Positions 53,270-63,541 of a stretch of 64,000 bases of DNA are shown piece after piece; position 1 is the first letter of the stretch, and each line of letters opens with the position of its first letter. A model generated the notes under the pieces. It saw nothing but the letters and a program-made list of their open reading frames with translations, ran no database searches and was not told where the DNA came from. Source of the stretch: JAEUMD01 sp937950105 (lineage in GTDB: Bacteria; Pseudomonadota; Alphaproteobacteria; Rhizobiales; Hyphomicrobiaceae); contig DAISIT010000005.1 in assembly GCA_036821845.1 (NCBI GenBank), positions 24,053 through 88,052 on the forward strand, written 5' to 3'. A program made the position numbers and the translations under genes.

Positions 53270-53584
53270 ATGCGGATTTTCATTCTCGCCATTGCACTGG
53301 GAGCCATTCCGGCGATCGCCGCCGCGCAGTCGGCTGGCACCGCGGCCCCGGCTCCTGCGGCGACGACCGAAGCAGCGCCCGCGGTGACGCCGGACGATGC
53401 CGCCCGCAAGGCGATGCGCGAGAAGTTCCGTATCGCCTGCAGCGCCGACGTGACGAAGTTCTGCGCCGACACCGAAAAGGGCAAGGGCCTGAAGCGCGCC
53501 TGCCTCGAGCAACACCAGAGCGAGATCACCTCCGCCTGCAAGGACGCGCTCGCCGAGCGCGCCGCCGCCAGGTCCAAGAGCTGA
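53270..53584 (+). CDS. Small exported protein with cysteine-rich-repeat (GLG1-like) unit
   Basis: A 104-residue protein with a signal peptide (residues 1-19, ending AAA before QSAG). An Ala/Pro/Thr linker follows, then one unit with cysteines spaced as IACSADVTKFC, LKRACLEQH and ITSACKDAL. This spacing matches the cysteine-rich repeat found in Golgi GLG1 and in many small exported proteobacterial proteins, whose function is unknown. AGAGGGG precedes the ATG. A hairpin terminator follows. Confidence 0.8.
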   Translation: MRIFILAIALGAIPAIAAAQSAGTAAPAPAATTEAAPAVTPDDAARKAMREKFRIACSADVTKFCADTEKGKGLKRACLEQHQSEITSACKDALAERAAARSKS

Positions 53585-53624
53585 AATTACCCCGGGAACC
53601 CCTGCAAGTTTTCCCTGAAACGGA

Positions 53625-53651
53625 AAGAGCCGCCTCGCTCGGGCGGCTCTT
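53625..53651 (+). terminator. Terminator after the exported Cys-repeat gene
   Basis: A 10-bp stem AAGAGCCGCC/GGCGGCTCTT (53625-53634 with 53642-53651) and 7-base loop, followed by CTTGTTT, 41 bases after the stop. Confidence 0.7.
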
Positions 53652-53751
53652 CTTGTTTGCGCGCGGCCGCCCGCCAACCCAGCGCGCTGCGAAAGGTGAC
53701 AAGCACCGGGATGACACCGGACTATCCGAGGTGACGTCAGGTCGACACAGC

Positions 53752-54408
53752 TTAGCCGATCGACTGCTTGGTCTTGGCCCAGTCGGACATGAACATCTCG
53801 ATGCCCTTGTCGGTCAGCGGGTGCTTGATGAGCTGCTTCAACACGCCCGGCGGGATGGTCGCCACGTCGGCGCCGATGATGGCGGCGTCACGCACGTGAT
53901 TGATCGAGCGGATCGAAGCCGCGAGGATTTCCGTCGAGAGCGCCGGATAATTGTCGTAGATCTGGCGAATCTCGCGGATGAGTTGCATGCCATCGAGGCC
54001 GATGTCGTCGAGGCGGCCGATGAACGGCGAAACGAACGTGGCGCCCGCCTTCGCCGCCATCAACGCCTGCGTTGCCGAGAAGCACAGCGTGACGTTGACG
54101 AGCGTGCCCTCCCCCGTCAGCGTGCGGCAGGCCTTGAGGCCGTCCATGGTCAGCGGCACCTTCACGGTCACGTTTTTGGCGATCTTTGCCAGGATGCGGC
54201 CTTCGCGGATCATACCCTCGGCGTCGAGCGCGGTGACTTCGGCGGACACGGGGCCGGGCACCACGGCGCAGATCTCGGCGATGGTTTCCTTGAAGTCGCG
54301 CCCGGTCTTGGCGACCAGCGACGGGTTGGTGGTGACGCCGTCGAGCAGCCCGGTCGCCGCGAGTTCGCGGATTTCGGCCACATCGGCGGTATCGACAAAG
54401 AACTTCAT
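53752..54408 (-). CDS. tal: Transaldolase, FSA/TalC type
   Basis: A 218-residue small transaldolase of the TalC/fructose-6-phosphate aldolase group. It begins MKFFVDTADVAEIREL, carries GVTTNPSLVAK, the Schiff-base lysine in NVTVKVPLT, and FVSPFIGRLDDIG. Whether it acts as transaldolase of the pentose-phosphate pathway or as an aldolase cannot be decided by reading. AAGGAG precedes the ATG. It is divergent from priA, with 32 bases between starts. Confidence 0.94.
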   Translation of the reverse strand: MKFFVDTADVAEIRELAATGLLDGVTTNPSLVAKTGRDFKETIAEICAVVPGPVSAEVTALDAEGMIREGRILAKIAKNVTVKVPLTMDGLKACRTLTGEGTLVNVTLCFSATQALMAAKAGATFVSPFIGRLDDIGLDGMQLIREIRQIYDNYPALSTEILAASIRSINHVRDAAIIGADVATIPPGVLKQLIKHPLTDKGIEMFMSDWAKTKQSIG

Positions 54409-54440
54409 CGGCGGCAGCTCCTTCGCCCTCGGCTCGCCCC

Positions 54441-56909
54441 ATGCGGGCGCCTAGGCTAATTGTTCGATTCGGAAACCAAGCTTCTAATCCGGCGGCGGGG
54501 CCCTTGGATAGTCTTCTGGACCAGTTGGATAACGGAACGGGGGCGACAGAGCGGTCGCCGCCGCGCCCCGTGCTGGTCCCGGTGCTGCTGCCGGTGGCGC
54601 TCGATCAGACCTACGACTACCTGCCGCCCGCCGGTGCGCTGGATTGGGGCGGCGAGGCTCAGGCCGACCTGCTTGCTGACGTAGCGGTGTTGACCAAGGC
54701 CCCCTCGCCCGCCCGGGCACCGTCTCCCCAAGGAGAGAAGGACGCGGGGCCGTCCGACGCTGTGAGGGGGCTTTCCGACGACGTGGGTGATGCTCTGCCG
54801 CCCGCGCCCGGCAGCTTCGTGCTGGTGCCGTTCGGCACGCAGATGCGCATCGGCGTGGTCTGGCCGAAGAGCCTCGGCAACGATCCCGGGAAGCCGGTCA
54901 ATTTGAAGAAGCTCAAGGCCATCGACAGCGTCCTCGACGTGCCGCCGCTGCCGGAGATCGGCTTGCGCTTCGCCGAGTGGATCGCGCGCTACACGCTCAC
55001 CCCGCTCGGCATGGTGCTGCGCATGATGATGAGCGCGCAGTCCGTGTTCGAGCCGGAAAAGCCGCGCTTCGGCGTGCGCTACGTGGCGGAGGCTGCCGAT
55101 CCGCCGCGCATGTCGCCAGCGCGCCAGCGCGTTCTCGACGCCGCCTGCGACGGCATGATCCGCACCAAGGCGGCGCTGGCGGAACTCGCCGGCTGCACCA
55201 CCGGCGTCGTCGACGGCCTCGTGACGTCGGGCAATCTCGTCGATGTGGCGTTGCCGGAGAGGAAGCCCGCGCGGCTCGACCCCGCGCACAAGGCCAACAG
55301 CTTCACCGAGGACCAGGAGCGCGCAGTCGAGACGTTGCGCTCGGCGGTCGATGCGCGCGCGTTCTCGGTGTCGCTGCTCGACGGCGTCACCGGCTCCGGC
55401 AAGACGGAGGTCTATTTCGAGGCGGTGGCGCGCACCCTCGCACAGGGCAAACAGGCGCTGATCATGCTGCCCGAGATCGCGCTGACCAGCCAGTTCATGG
55501 GCCGCTTTCAGGCGCGCTTCGGCGGGCCGCCGGCGGAATGGCATTCGGCACTGTCGCCGGCCGATCGCGGGCGCATCTGGAAATGGGTGGCGAAGGGCGA
55601 GGCGCGTGTCGTCGTCGGTGCGCGCTCGGCGCTGTTCCTGCCCTATCCCGATCTCGGTCTCGTCATCGTCGACGAGGAGCACGACGCCGGCTTCAAGCAG
55701 GAGGATCGCGTCCACTATCAGGCACGCGACATGGCCGTCGTGCGCGGCAACCTCGGCGGGTTCCCGGTGATCCTCGCCTCCGCCACGCCGTCGATCGAAA
55801 GCCACGTCAACGCGCGCACCGCGCGCTATCGCCACGTCATCCTGCCGGGCCGCTTCTCGGGCGCCGAACTGCCCGACGTGCAGGCGATCGACTTGCGCGC
55901 CGAGCCGCCGGACAAGGGCCACTGGCTGTCGCCGCGCCTCGTCGATGCGGTCACCGAGACGATCGCAAAGGGCCAGCAATCACTGCTCTACCTGAACCGT
56001 CGCGGTTACGCCCCGCTGACGCTCTGCCGCACGTGCGGGCACCGCCTCGAATGCCCGCAATGCACCGCGTGGCTGGTCGAGCATCGCTTCCGCAACCGCC
56101 TGCATTGCCACCACTGCGGCTTCTCGCTGCCGGTGCCGGAGAAGTGCCCGAAGTGCGAATCCGACCGCGGCATGGTGGCGTGCGGGCCGGGCGTCGAACG
56201 CGTCGCGGAAGAAGTGGCCGAGCGCTGGCCGGACGCGCGCGTGGCGCTGCTGTCGTCAGACCTGATCCCGAGCCTCGTCGAGATGCGCGAGATCATCAAG
56301 AAGATCGAGGCGCGCGAAGCCGACATCATCATCGGCACGCAGATCGTGGCCAAGGGCCATCATTTCCCCGGCCTCGCGCTGGTCGGCATCGTCGATGGCG
56401 ATCTCGGCCTCGCGCAGGGCGCCGACCCGCGCGCGGGCGAGCGCACGTTCCAGCTACTGCATCAGGTGACGGGACGCGCCGGACGCGCCGAAGTGGTCGG
56501 GCACGGCCTCGTGCAGACCTACAACCCGACGCACCCCGTGATGCAGGCGATCGTCTCCGGCGACCGCGATGCCTTCATCGAGCGCGAGATCCAGGTGCGC
56601 CAGCGCGGGCTGCTGCCGCCCTATGGCCGGCTCGCGGCGCTGATCGTCTCGGCGCGCGACAAGGGCGAGGCGGAACGCGCGGCACGGCTGATCGCCAAGC
56701 TCGCGCCGTTCTCCGAGCGGATCAGCGTGCTCGGCCCGGCGGAAGCGCCGCTGGCGATCATCCGCGGCCGTCACCGCTGGCGCCTGCTGGTCAAAGCGCC
56801 GCGCGATCTCGACATGCAGGCCTACCTGCGCGAATGGCTGCTCGGCCTGCCGCCCATCAAGGGCGATGTGCGCCTGACCGTGGATGTCGATCCGTATGGG
56901 TTTTTGTGA
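54441..56909 (+). CDS. priA: Primosomal replication protein N' (PriA helicase)
   Basis: Restarts stalled replication forks. In an 822-residue frame, the N-terminal DNA-binding domain begins at about 43 (VLVPVLLPVALDQTYDYLPP). Walker A is GVTGSGKTEV, the DEAH-type box is VDEEHDAGFKQ, and two zinc sites follow in LCRTCGHRLECPQCTAW and CHHCGFSLPVPEKCPKC. Helicase motifs V-VI are present (GTQIVAKGHHFPGL, QVTGRAGRAE). About 50 extra residues interrupt the N-terminal domain (about 70-119). The start is uncertain: the ATG at 54441 lacks a clear ribosome site, and a TTG near 54504 is possible. Confidence 0.94.
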   Translation: MRAPRLIVRFGNQASNPAAGPLDSLLDQLDNGTGATERSPPRPVLVPVLLPVALDQTYDYLPPAGALDWGGEAQADLLADVAVLTKAPSPARAPSPQGEKDAGPSDAVRGLSDDVGDALPPAPGSFVLVPFGTQMRIGVVWPKSLGNDPGKPVNLKKLKAIDSVLDVPPLPEIGLRFAEWIARYTLTPLGMVLRMMMSAQSVFEPEKPRFGVRYVAEAADPPRMSPARQRVLDAACDGMIRTKAALAELAGCTTGVVDGLVTSGNLVDVALPERKPARLDPAHKANSFTEDQERAVETLRSAVDARAFSVSLLDGVTGSGKTEVYFEAVARTLAQGKQALIMLPEIALTSQFMGRFQARFGGPPAEWHSALSPADRGRIWKWVAKGEARVVVGARSALFLPYPDLGLVIVDEEHDAGFKQEDRVHYQARDMAVVRGNLGGFPVILASATPSIESHVNARTARYRHVILPGRFSGAELPDVQAIDLRAEPPDKGHWLSPRLVDAVTETIAKGQQSLLYLNRRGYAPLTLCRTCGHRLECPQCTAWLVEHRFRNRLHCHHCGFSLPVPEKCPKCESDRGMVACGPGVERVAEEVAERWPDARVALLSSDLIPSLVEMREIIKKIEAREADIIIGTQIVAKGHHFPGLALVGIVDGDLGLAQGADPRAGERTFQLLHQVTGRAGRAEVVGHGLVQTYNPTHPVMQAIVSGDRDAFIEREIQVRQRGLLPPYGRLAALIVSARDKGEAERAARLIAKLAPFSERISVLGPAEAPLAIIRGRHRWRLLVKAPRDLDMQAYLREWLLGLPPIKGDVRLTVDVDPYGFL

Positions 56910-56924
56910 GCGTCCGCGTGCAGG

Positions 56925-57263
56925 TCAGCCGATACGGATGCCCAAGGTCGCGAGCGCTTCGGTGCACGGCACGTTCTCGAAGATGGCATCGACGGTATCG
57001 TCTTCCGAAGCTTTCGGAAGTGACGCCAGTGGCATTCGAGCGTTGGCGCTCAGGAAAGCCCAAAGTACCTTGCGCGGCACCTTGTCGAGATGAGCCGTCA
57101 CCCGGCTTTCGAGAGACAGCGCGAGGTCCCTTTCGCGCACTCCAGACTTCATCACGCAATCACAGCTGCATTCGCCATCCGGCGGCTGAACGCAGATGCA
57201 TCCGTAGGTCAACTCTTCCGAGCAGTAGGCGCTGCACTCCCCGATGTGGCAGGTGTGGACCAT
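56925..57263 (-). CDS. Small cysteine-cluster protein of unknown function
   Basis: A 112-residue protein I cannot assign. Eight cysteines fall within residues 5-36 (positions 5, 10, 14, 22, 24, 32, 34, 36), including CIC and CSCDC, and one more lies near the C-terminus. That density suggests a metal cluster, for example zinc or copper in metallothionein style, or disulfides. The remaining 75 residues look like a small helical domain (VPRKVLWAFLSANARM). AGGAGGGTAGA precedes the ATG, a very strong ribosome site. It lies nine bases after the 57273-57800 gene, so the pair is an operon. No signal peptide. Confidence 0.72.
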   Translation of the reverse strand: MVHTCHIGECSAYCSEELTYGCICVQPPDGECSCDCVMKSGVRERDLALSLESRVTAHLDKVPRKVLWAFLSANARMPLASLPKASEDDTVDAIFENVPCTEALATLGIRIG

Positions 57264-57272
57264 TCTACCCTC

Positions 57273-57800
57273 CTATTTGAAACACACCCTGGCAAAGATC
57301 TTCAGTGCGGGTGCGAGCCCGACTAACGGTAGCTGCCGCGTCTTCGAGGAAGCGCCAGCTGCGCCCGGTGTCAGAGTAAGTGTGATGTCGTTCTTGCCTT
57401 CGAGCACCGGCATAAGCTTTCGGCCAAGTGCCAGCATCTGACGGCGGTCGGCGTCCAGATCGCTTATGAAGCTTGAGCGGCCGAGATGCGGGTAGTGGGT
57501 GACGCTGCCGCTGACATCGAATTCATGTGAACCGCTTGAAAGCCTCAGTGTAGCGCGAGGAAACTCGTCGCGTTCGCCAACATCCGCCGACATGGTGGTG
57601 AACATCTCGGCATCGCGCAGGCAGCCGAGCATGAGGATGCGCGGTCCGCCGGGTTCCGGTGTCCACACGAGAAACGCCCTCTGACGCGGATCGGTGGCGA
57701 CGGACCAGCCGGCGGGATCGCCAGTGTCGGCCATGACGACGTTGCAGGCGTTGGCGAACAGGACGAGCACTGCGATGAGGACGACTACAGGCGACCGCAT
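57273..57800 (-). CDS. Exported hypothetical protein
   Basis: A 175-residue protein with an N-terminal hydrophobic segment (SPVVVLIAVLVLFANACNVV) that reads as a signal peptide; the cysteine there is not in a good lipobox. The mature part has GWSVATDPRQRAFLVWTPEP and a beta-rich pattern with few cysteines, ending FARVCFK. The WxVxxD and SSFISDLDADRRQMLALGRK segments recall small exported proteins of this order but no named family. The ATG at 57798-57800 starts the signal. It is the first gene of a pair with the Cys-cluster gene. Confidence 0.62.
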   Translation of the reverse strand: MRSPVVVLIAVLVLFANACNVVMADTGDPAGWSVATDPRQRAFLVWTPEPGGPRILMLGCLRDAEMFTTMSADVGERDEFPRATLRLSSGSHEFDVSGSVTHYPHLGRSSFISDLDADRRQMLALGRKLMPVLEGKNDITLTLTPGAAGASSKTRQLPLVGLAPALKIFARVCFK

Positions 57801-57955
57801 GGGGTTCTCTCGCTTGCATGACGCTCTCGGTAGCGTGGTCTGCGGATTTCCTCGACGCCATGACCTGCCGCAACGTGCGTCGCTCGGTAGCTTGCCGCCG
57901 TCGACCCGGTCGGGCAGGCTCAACAGGTATCGTTGCAGCCGGAGACATATTCGGA

Positions 57956-59233
57956 ATGAACGCTGCTGATCCGACGAGCGCCGCTCCACGCAATCCCGCC
58001 CCCATCCGCATCCCGTTCCCCGGCCGGCCGGAAATCACCCTCGCGGCGCGGCTCGATCTGCCGTCGGGGCCGCCGAAGGCGTGCGCGCTGCTGGTGCACG
58101 GCTATACGTGCTCGATGGACCTCGCCATCACCCGGCGCATCGCCGAAGGACTCGCGGGCGAGGGCATCTCGGTGCTGCGCTTCGATCTGCCCGGACACGG
58201 CAAGACGGACGGCATCGCCTTCGCCGACAGCACCTTCAGCGATTATCGCGCGGCGGTTCTGGCGGTGGTCGAGCACATGCGGCAGAACCTGCGCGCGCCG
58301 ACCATCCTCGTCGGTCATTCGCTCGGCGGTGCGGCGCTGCTGGCGGCGGCGTCCGAAATCCCCGAAGCCAAGGCCATCGCCACCATCGGCACGCCGGCCG
58401 ATGTCAGCGAGGTCGTGCGCCTGATCGGCGCATCACCCGACGAGGTGCGTGCCAATGGCGAGGCCGAGGTCGTCATCTCGGGCTTCACGTTCCGCATCCG
58501 CCGCGCGTTCCTCGACGACGCCGCAAGGCACGACATCACAACCGGGCTTCCGCATTTGAAGAAAGCGCTGCTCGTGCTGCACGCGCCGCGCGACGAGATC
58601 GTCGGCATCGACAACGCCAAGCGCATCTATGCCGCCGCGAAGCACCCGAAAAGCTTCGTCTCGCTCGACGGCGGCGATCACCTGCTCACCGATCCGGCCG
58701 ACGCCGCCTATGCGGCCCGCGTCATTGCCGCGTGGGCCTCGCGCTATCTGCCCGCCGACCCGCCGCAGGTCAGCGAGACGCACAAGTCCGTCACGGTCGC
58801 CGAGATCGGCCAAGGGCGATTTGCCAATACGGTGACGGCGGGCCGCCATCGCCTGTTTGCGGACGAACCGTTGTCGGTCGGCGGCGACGATCTCGGGCCC
58901 GGACCCTACGACTACCTCGCCATCGCGCTCGCAGCCTGCAAATCGATGACGCTGCGCATGTATGCGCAACGCAAGGGGCTCGAACTCGGTCGCATCTCGG
59001 TCGAGGTCAGCCACGGCAAGGTGCCGGTCGATCACTGCGAGGACCGCGGCGACGCAGCGGAGGGGCGCAGCGGGAAAATCGACCGATTCGAGTGCGTTGT
59101 GTCGGTCGCTGGCGACGTGGCGCCGGACGTGCGCGAGAAGATCGTTGAAATCGCGGGCAAATGTCCGGTCCACAAGACGCTGCATGACGGCGCCGCCATC
59201 GTCACCCGGTTGGCCGATGAGGCAGCGGATTGA
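57956..59233 (+). CDS. Fusion of alpha/beta-hydrolase and OsmC-like domains
   Basis: A 425-residue two-domain protein. The alpha/beta hydrolase (about 1-265) has LLVHGYTCSM, the nucleophile in VGHSLGGAA, an acid near LHAPRDEIVG and a histidine in GGDHLLTD. The OsmC domain (about 285-420) has the reactive cysteine in LAACKSMTLRMYA and the second in GKCPVHKTL, the peroxidase pair that reduces organic hydroperoxides. This fusion is a known bacterial family, probably acting on lipid or ester peroxides; its substrate is unknown. GGAG precedes the ATG at 57956. Confidence 0.92.
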   Translation: MNAADPTSAAPRNPAPIRIPFPGRPEITLAARLDLPSGPPKACALLVHGYTCSMDLAITRRIAEGLAGEGISVLRFDLPGHGKTDGIAFADSTFSDYRAAVLAVVEHMRQNLRAPTILVGHSLGGAALLAAASEIPEAKAIATIGTPADVSEVVRLIGASPDEVRANGEAEVVISGFTFRIRRAFLDDAARHDITTGLPHLKKALLVLHAPRDEIVGIDNAKRIYAAAKHPKSFVSLDGGDHLLTDPADAAYAARVIAAWASRYLPADPPQVSETHKSVTVAEIGQGRFANTVTAGRHRLFADEPLSVGGDDLGPGPYDYLAIALAACKSMTLRMYAQRKGLELGRISVEVSHGKVPVDHCEDRGDAAEGRSGKIDRFECVVSVAGDVAPDVREKIVEIAGKCPVHKTLHDGAAIVTRLADEAAD

Positions 59234-59440
59234 ACGCTTGTCGAGTCCTGTCGGCGCATGGTCTGACCATGTCGTGAGCGACATTGTCTCGAGACCGCCA
59301 ACCCGAGCGGGAAAAGCTCGCGCCGCGCTTGACCTTTGCGAAGTTGCCGCCACCCGCTTGCGCGGTATTGTCGCAGGAGAGGCAGCCGCGCGAGGCGATG
59401 GCAAGCGCCGGTTCAGCAAGTACGAGGCGAGGACACCAGT

Positions 59441-59887
59441 ATGCCGACCATGGAAACTCTTTTGGCCCGTTTACTCGGTGCCGCCGTTGTGTTCGCAGTG
59501 CCTGCGACGCTGGCGATGGCGCAGGCGCCCGCGACGGTGGCCGAGGCCGACGGCAAAGGGAAGGTGAACGTCAAAATCCTCTATTACGCCGATCAGGGCT
59601 GCACCACGTTTGCCGATGTCCGCGAGGGCGCGCCGAACAACATCGAGCCGCCGACACGGACACTGGTCGTTACCGTCACGCTGAACCGCAAGACGGGCGA
59701 ATGCGTGGAGCGGCCATACACGATCGAGCATACGATCGCGCTCGCCGACCGTGCCGACGCCCTGTCGGTCGACATCTTCTATGTCGATCCGGACGGCCGG
59801 TTCGTGCGCTCGCAGCGGCCGCGCATCTATCGCGACGTCGAAATCGAGGCATGCGAAGCCAAGCAATCCGGCAGCCGTCCCTGTTGA
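59441..59887 (+). CDS. Exported hypothetical protein
   Basis: A 148-residue protein with a signal peptide (about 1-28, hydrophobic LLGAAVVFAVPATLAMAQ ending near AQA). The mature part is beta-rich: VNVKILYYADQGCTTF, a TLVVTVTLNRKTGECVERPY stretch and VDIFYVDPDGRFV. Four cysteines could form two disulfides. I do not recognise the family. GAGGCGAGG lies upstream of the ATG. It stands alone before the atp operon. Confidence 0.65.
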   Translation: MPTMETLLARLLGAAVVFAVPATLAMAQAPATVAEADGKGKVNVKILYYADQGCTTFADVREGAPNNIEPPTRTLVVTVTLNRKTGECVERPYTIEHTIALADRADALSVDIFYVDPDGRFVRSQRPRIYRDVEIEACEAKQSGSRPC

Positions 59888-60240
59888 TATTTCAACGAGA
59901 ATCGAGGAGCGGCAGCATCGGTCGTCGGCGCGCGCGGACGACCGGACCTGCGCGGCTGACCGGCAACCATAGGGCCACCCATTCGTCCCGCATCGAGGGT
60001 CTTACGCCGAAAAGACGAGGCCGCTGCGGCCGAATGCGGCAATCCCGCTCGCCAGCCCCGGTTGAGATGCCCGGCGGCCCATGTTAGAGAGCCAGCGGCT
60101 TTCAAGAGGGGTGGCGGGCCGAGACAGGTCCCGGGGCCTCTTTTGCATCACTGCTTCCTTCCCCGAAGTGGAGGGCGCCCACGGGCTCCTTCCCGCATCC
60201 GAAACGCGCTGTATTCCAGCGACGCACGAGAGCGTTTGAC
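59888..60240. other. Intergenic region upstream of the atp operon, no gene seen
   Basis: About 350 bases between the exported protein gene and atpH. It must hold the atp operon promoter. No consensus -35/-10 pair or repeat was identified; overlapping open frames have no signatures. Confidence 0.5.
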
Positions 60241-60801
60241 GTGGCGACAGACGACCCGATGATGGCTTCCGTGGCAGGGCGATATGCTTCCGCCCTGTTC
60301 GATCTGGCGAATGAGCAAAACAGTCTGGCGGCGGTCGAGGGTGACCTCGTGAAGCTGCAGGCGCTGCTCGACGAGAGCGGGGACCTGCGCCGGATGGTGG
60401 CCAGCCCGCTCTACTCGGTCGAGGAGCAGACCCGCGCCATCGCCGAGGTTGCGTCGAAGGCCGGCATCGGCGGGCTGACGATCAACTTCCTCAAGCTGAT
60501 CGCCTCGAATCGTCGTCTCGCCGCCGTCGGCGACATGGCCAGGGCGTTCCGTGCGCTCGCCGCCAGGAGCCGCGGTGAAGTGACGGCCGAGGTGACCAGC
60601 GCGGTGGCGCTCACCGACGAGAACATCGCCGAGCTGAAGCAGGCGCTGGCGGCGTCGGTCGGCAAGGACGTGCAGCTCGTCACCCGTGTCGACGCCAGCC
60701 TGCTCGGCGGTCTGATCGTCAAGATCGGCAGCCGTATGATCGACTCCTCGCTGCGCACCAAGCTGACCAACATGCGCGTCAGCCTCAAGGGTGCCGCCTG
60801 A
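60241..60801 (+). CDS. atpH: F1F0 ATP synthase subunit delta
   Basis: The 186-residue F1 delta subunit (OSCP) that forms part of the peripheral stalk joining F1 to Fo. It has GRYASALFDLANEQ at the N-terminus and the signature LLGGLIVKIGSRMIDSSLR, then KLTNM near the C-terminus. Start is a GTG at 60241. It heads the atpHAGD(C) operon; the Fo genes are not adjacent, as usual in alphaproteobacteria. Confidence 0.95.
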   Translation: MATDDPMMASVAGRYASALFDLANEQNSLAAVEGDLVKLQALLDESGDLRRMVASPLYSVEEQTRAIAEVASKAGIGGLTINFLKLIASNRRLAAVGDMARAFRALAARSRGEVTAEVTSAVALTDENIAELKQALAASVGKDVQLVTRVDASLLGGLIVKIGSRMIDSSLRTKLTNMRVSLKGAA

Positions 60802-60963
60802 CATAAGAGCTTGCGCCGCGCCGCCCTCACCCGGCGGCGTTCGGCTTTGAGAGAACCGGCAGTCCCCCACGGGGCGGCCTGATGCAAACGACCGGCACGG
60901 CATCCCGCAGATCGCGGGGCACGCCGCCCAGCCAGCGATAACCAGGGAACAAGAGGTCAAGAG

Positions 60964-62496
<1,533 letters not shown>

Positions 62497-62502
62497 ACCA
62501 CT

Positions 62503-62528
62503 CCCTCTCCCCGCGCGCGGGGAGAGGG
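62503..62528. repeat. Perfect 26-bp palindrome between atpA and atpG
   Basis: CCCTCTCCCC (62503-62512), centre GCGCGC, and GGGGAGAGGG (62519-62528) are perfectly self-complementary. It begins seven bases after the atpA stop. This CCCTCTCC/GGAGAGGG design is a common extragenic palindrome in this order and could form an mRNA-stabilising hairpin within the operon. Confidence 0.85.
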
Positions 62529-62620
62529 TCAGGGCGAGCGGCGGCGCCGACGCGCGACGCAGTTCACCCCGGCCCTCTCCTCTGAGTGACGGCTCAAGAA
62601 AACCGACAGGGATTGCTCGA

Positions 62621-63511
62621 ATGCCGAGCTTAAAAGACCTCCGAAACCGCATCGCCTCGGTCAAGGCGACGCGCAAGATCACCAAGGCCATGCAGATGGT
62701 CGCTGCGGCCAAGCTGCGCCGTGCGCAGGAAGCCGCGATCGCCGCGCGCCCCTATGCCGAGCGCATGGATGCGGTGTTGGCCAACCTCGCCGGCCGCGTG
62801 ACCAACCGCGAGGGCGCTTCGCCCCTGCTGGTCGGCAACGGCAAAGACGAGACCCACCTGCTGGTGGTGATGACTGCCGAGCGCGGTCTCTGCGGCGGTT
62901 TCAACTCCAACATCGCCAAACTCGCCCGCGCCGATGCCATGCGCCTGCTCGCCGCCGGCAAGAAGGTCAAGATCATGACCGTCGGCCGCAAGGGCGCCGA
63001 CAACCTGCGCCGTGACCTCGGCAAGCAGATCGTCGAGCGCAGCGACCTGCGCCACGTGCGCCAGCTCGCCTTCACCGACGCCGAAGCGATCGCCGACAAG
63101 GTGCTCGCCATGTTCGAAGCGGGCGAGTTCGATATCGCCACGCTCTACTTCTCCGAGTTCAAGTCGGTCATCGCGCAGAAGCCGACCGCGCTGCAGCTGA
63201 TCCCGACCAAGCTGCCGGAAGCGAAGCCCGCCGCCGGCAAGACCGAAAACGCCGCCGCCGTCTACGAGTACGAGCCGGACGAGGAGACGATCCTCGGCCT
63301 GCTCCTGAAGCGCAACATCTCGACCCAGGTGTTCCGCGCGCTGCTCGAGAACGCCGCGTCCGAACAGGGCGCGCGCATGTCGGCGATGGACAACGCGACG
63401 CGCAACGCCGGCGACATGATCAACAAGCTGACGATCAAGTACAACCGGATGCGTCAGGCGAACATCACCAAAGAGCTCATCGAGATCATTTCGGGCGCGG
63501 AAGCGCTCTAA
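62621..63511 (+). CDS. atpG: F1F0 ATP synthase subunit gamma
   Basis: The 296-residue rotor subunit of F1. N-terminal KDLRNRIASVKATRKITKAM and C-terminal SAMDNATRNAGDMINKLTI are the conserved coiled-coil halves; the family signature ITKELIEIISGAEAL closes the protein. It follows the intercistronic palindrome and precedes atpD by 30 bases. Length is normal. Confidence 0.97.
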   Translation: MPSLKDLRNRIASVKATRKITKAMQMVAAAKLRRAQEAAIAARPYAERMDAVLANLAGRVTNREGASPLLVGNGKDETHLLVVMTAERGLCGGFNSNIAKLARADAMRLLAAGKKVKIMTVGRKGADNLRRDLGKQIVERSDLRHVRQLAFTDAEAIADKVLAMFEAGEFDIATLYFSEFKSVIAQKPTALQLIPTKLPEAKPAAGKTENAAAVYEYEPDEETILGLLLKRNISTQVFRALLENAASEQGARMSAMDNATRNAGDMINKLTIKYNRMRQANITKELIEIISGAEAL

Positions 63512-63541
63512 CCCAGTCACCGAGACTTGAGGACAAGCACA

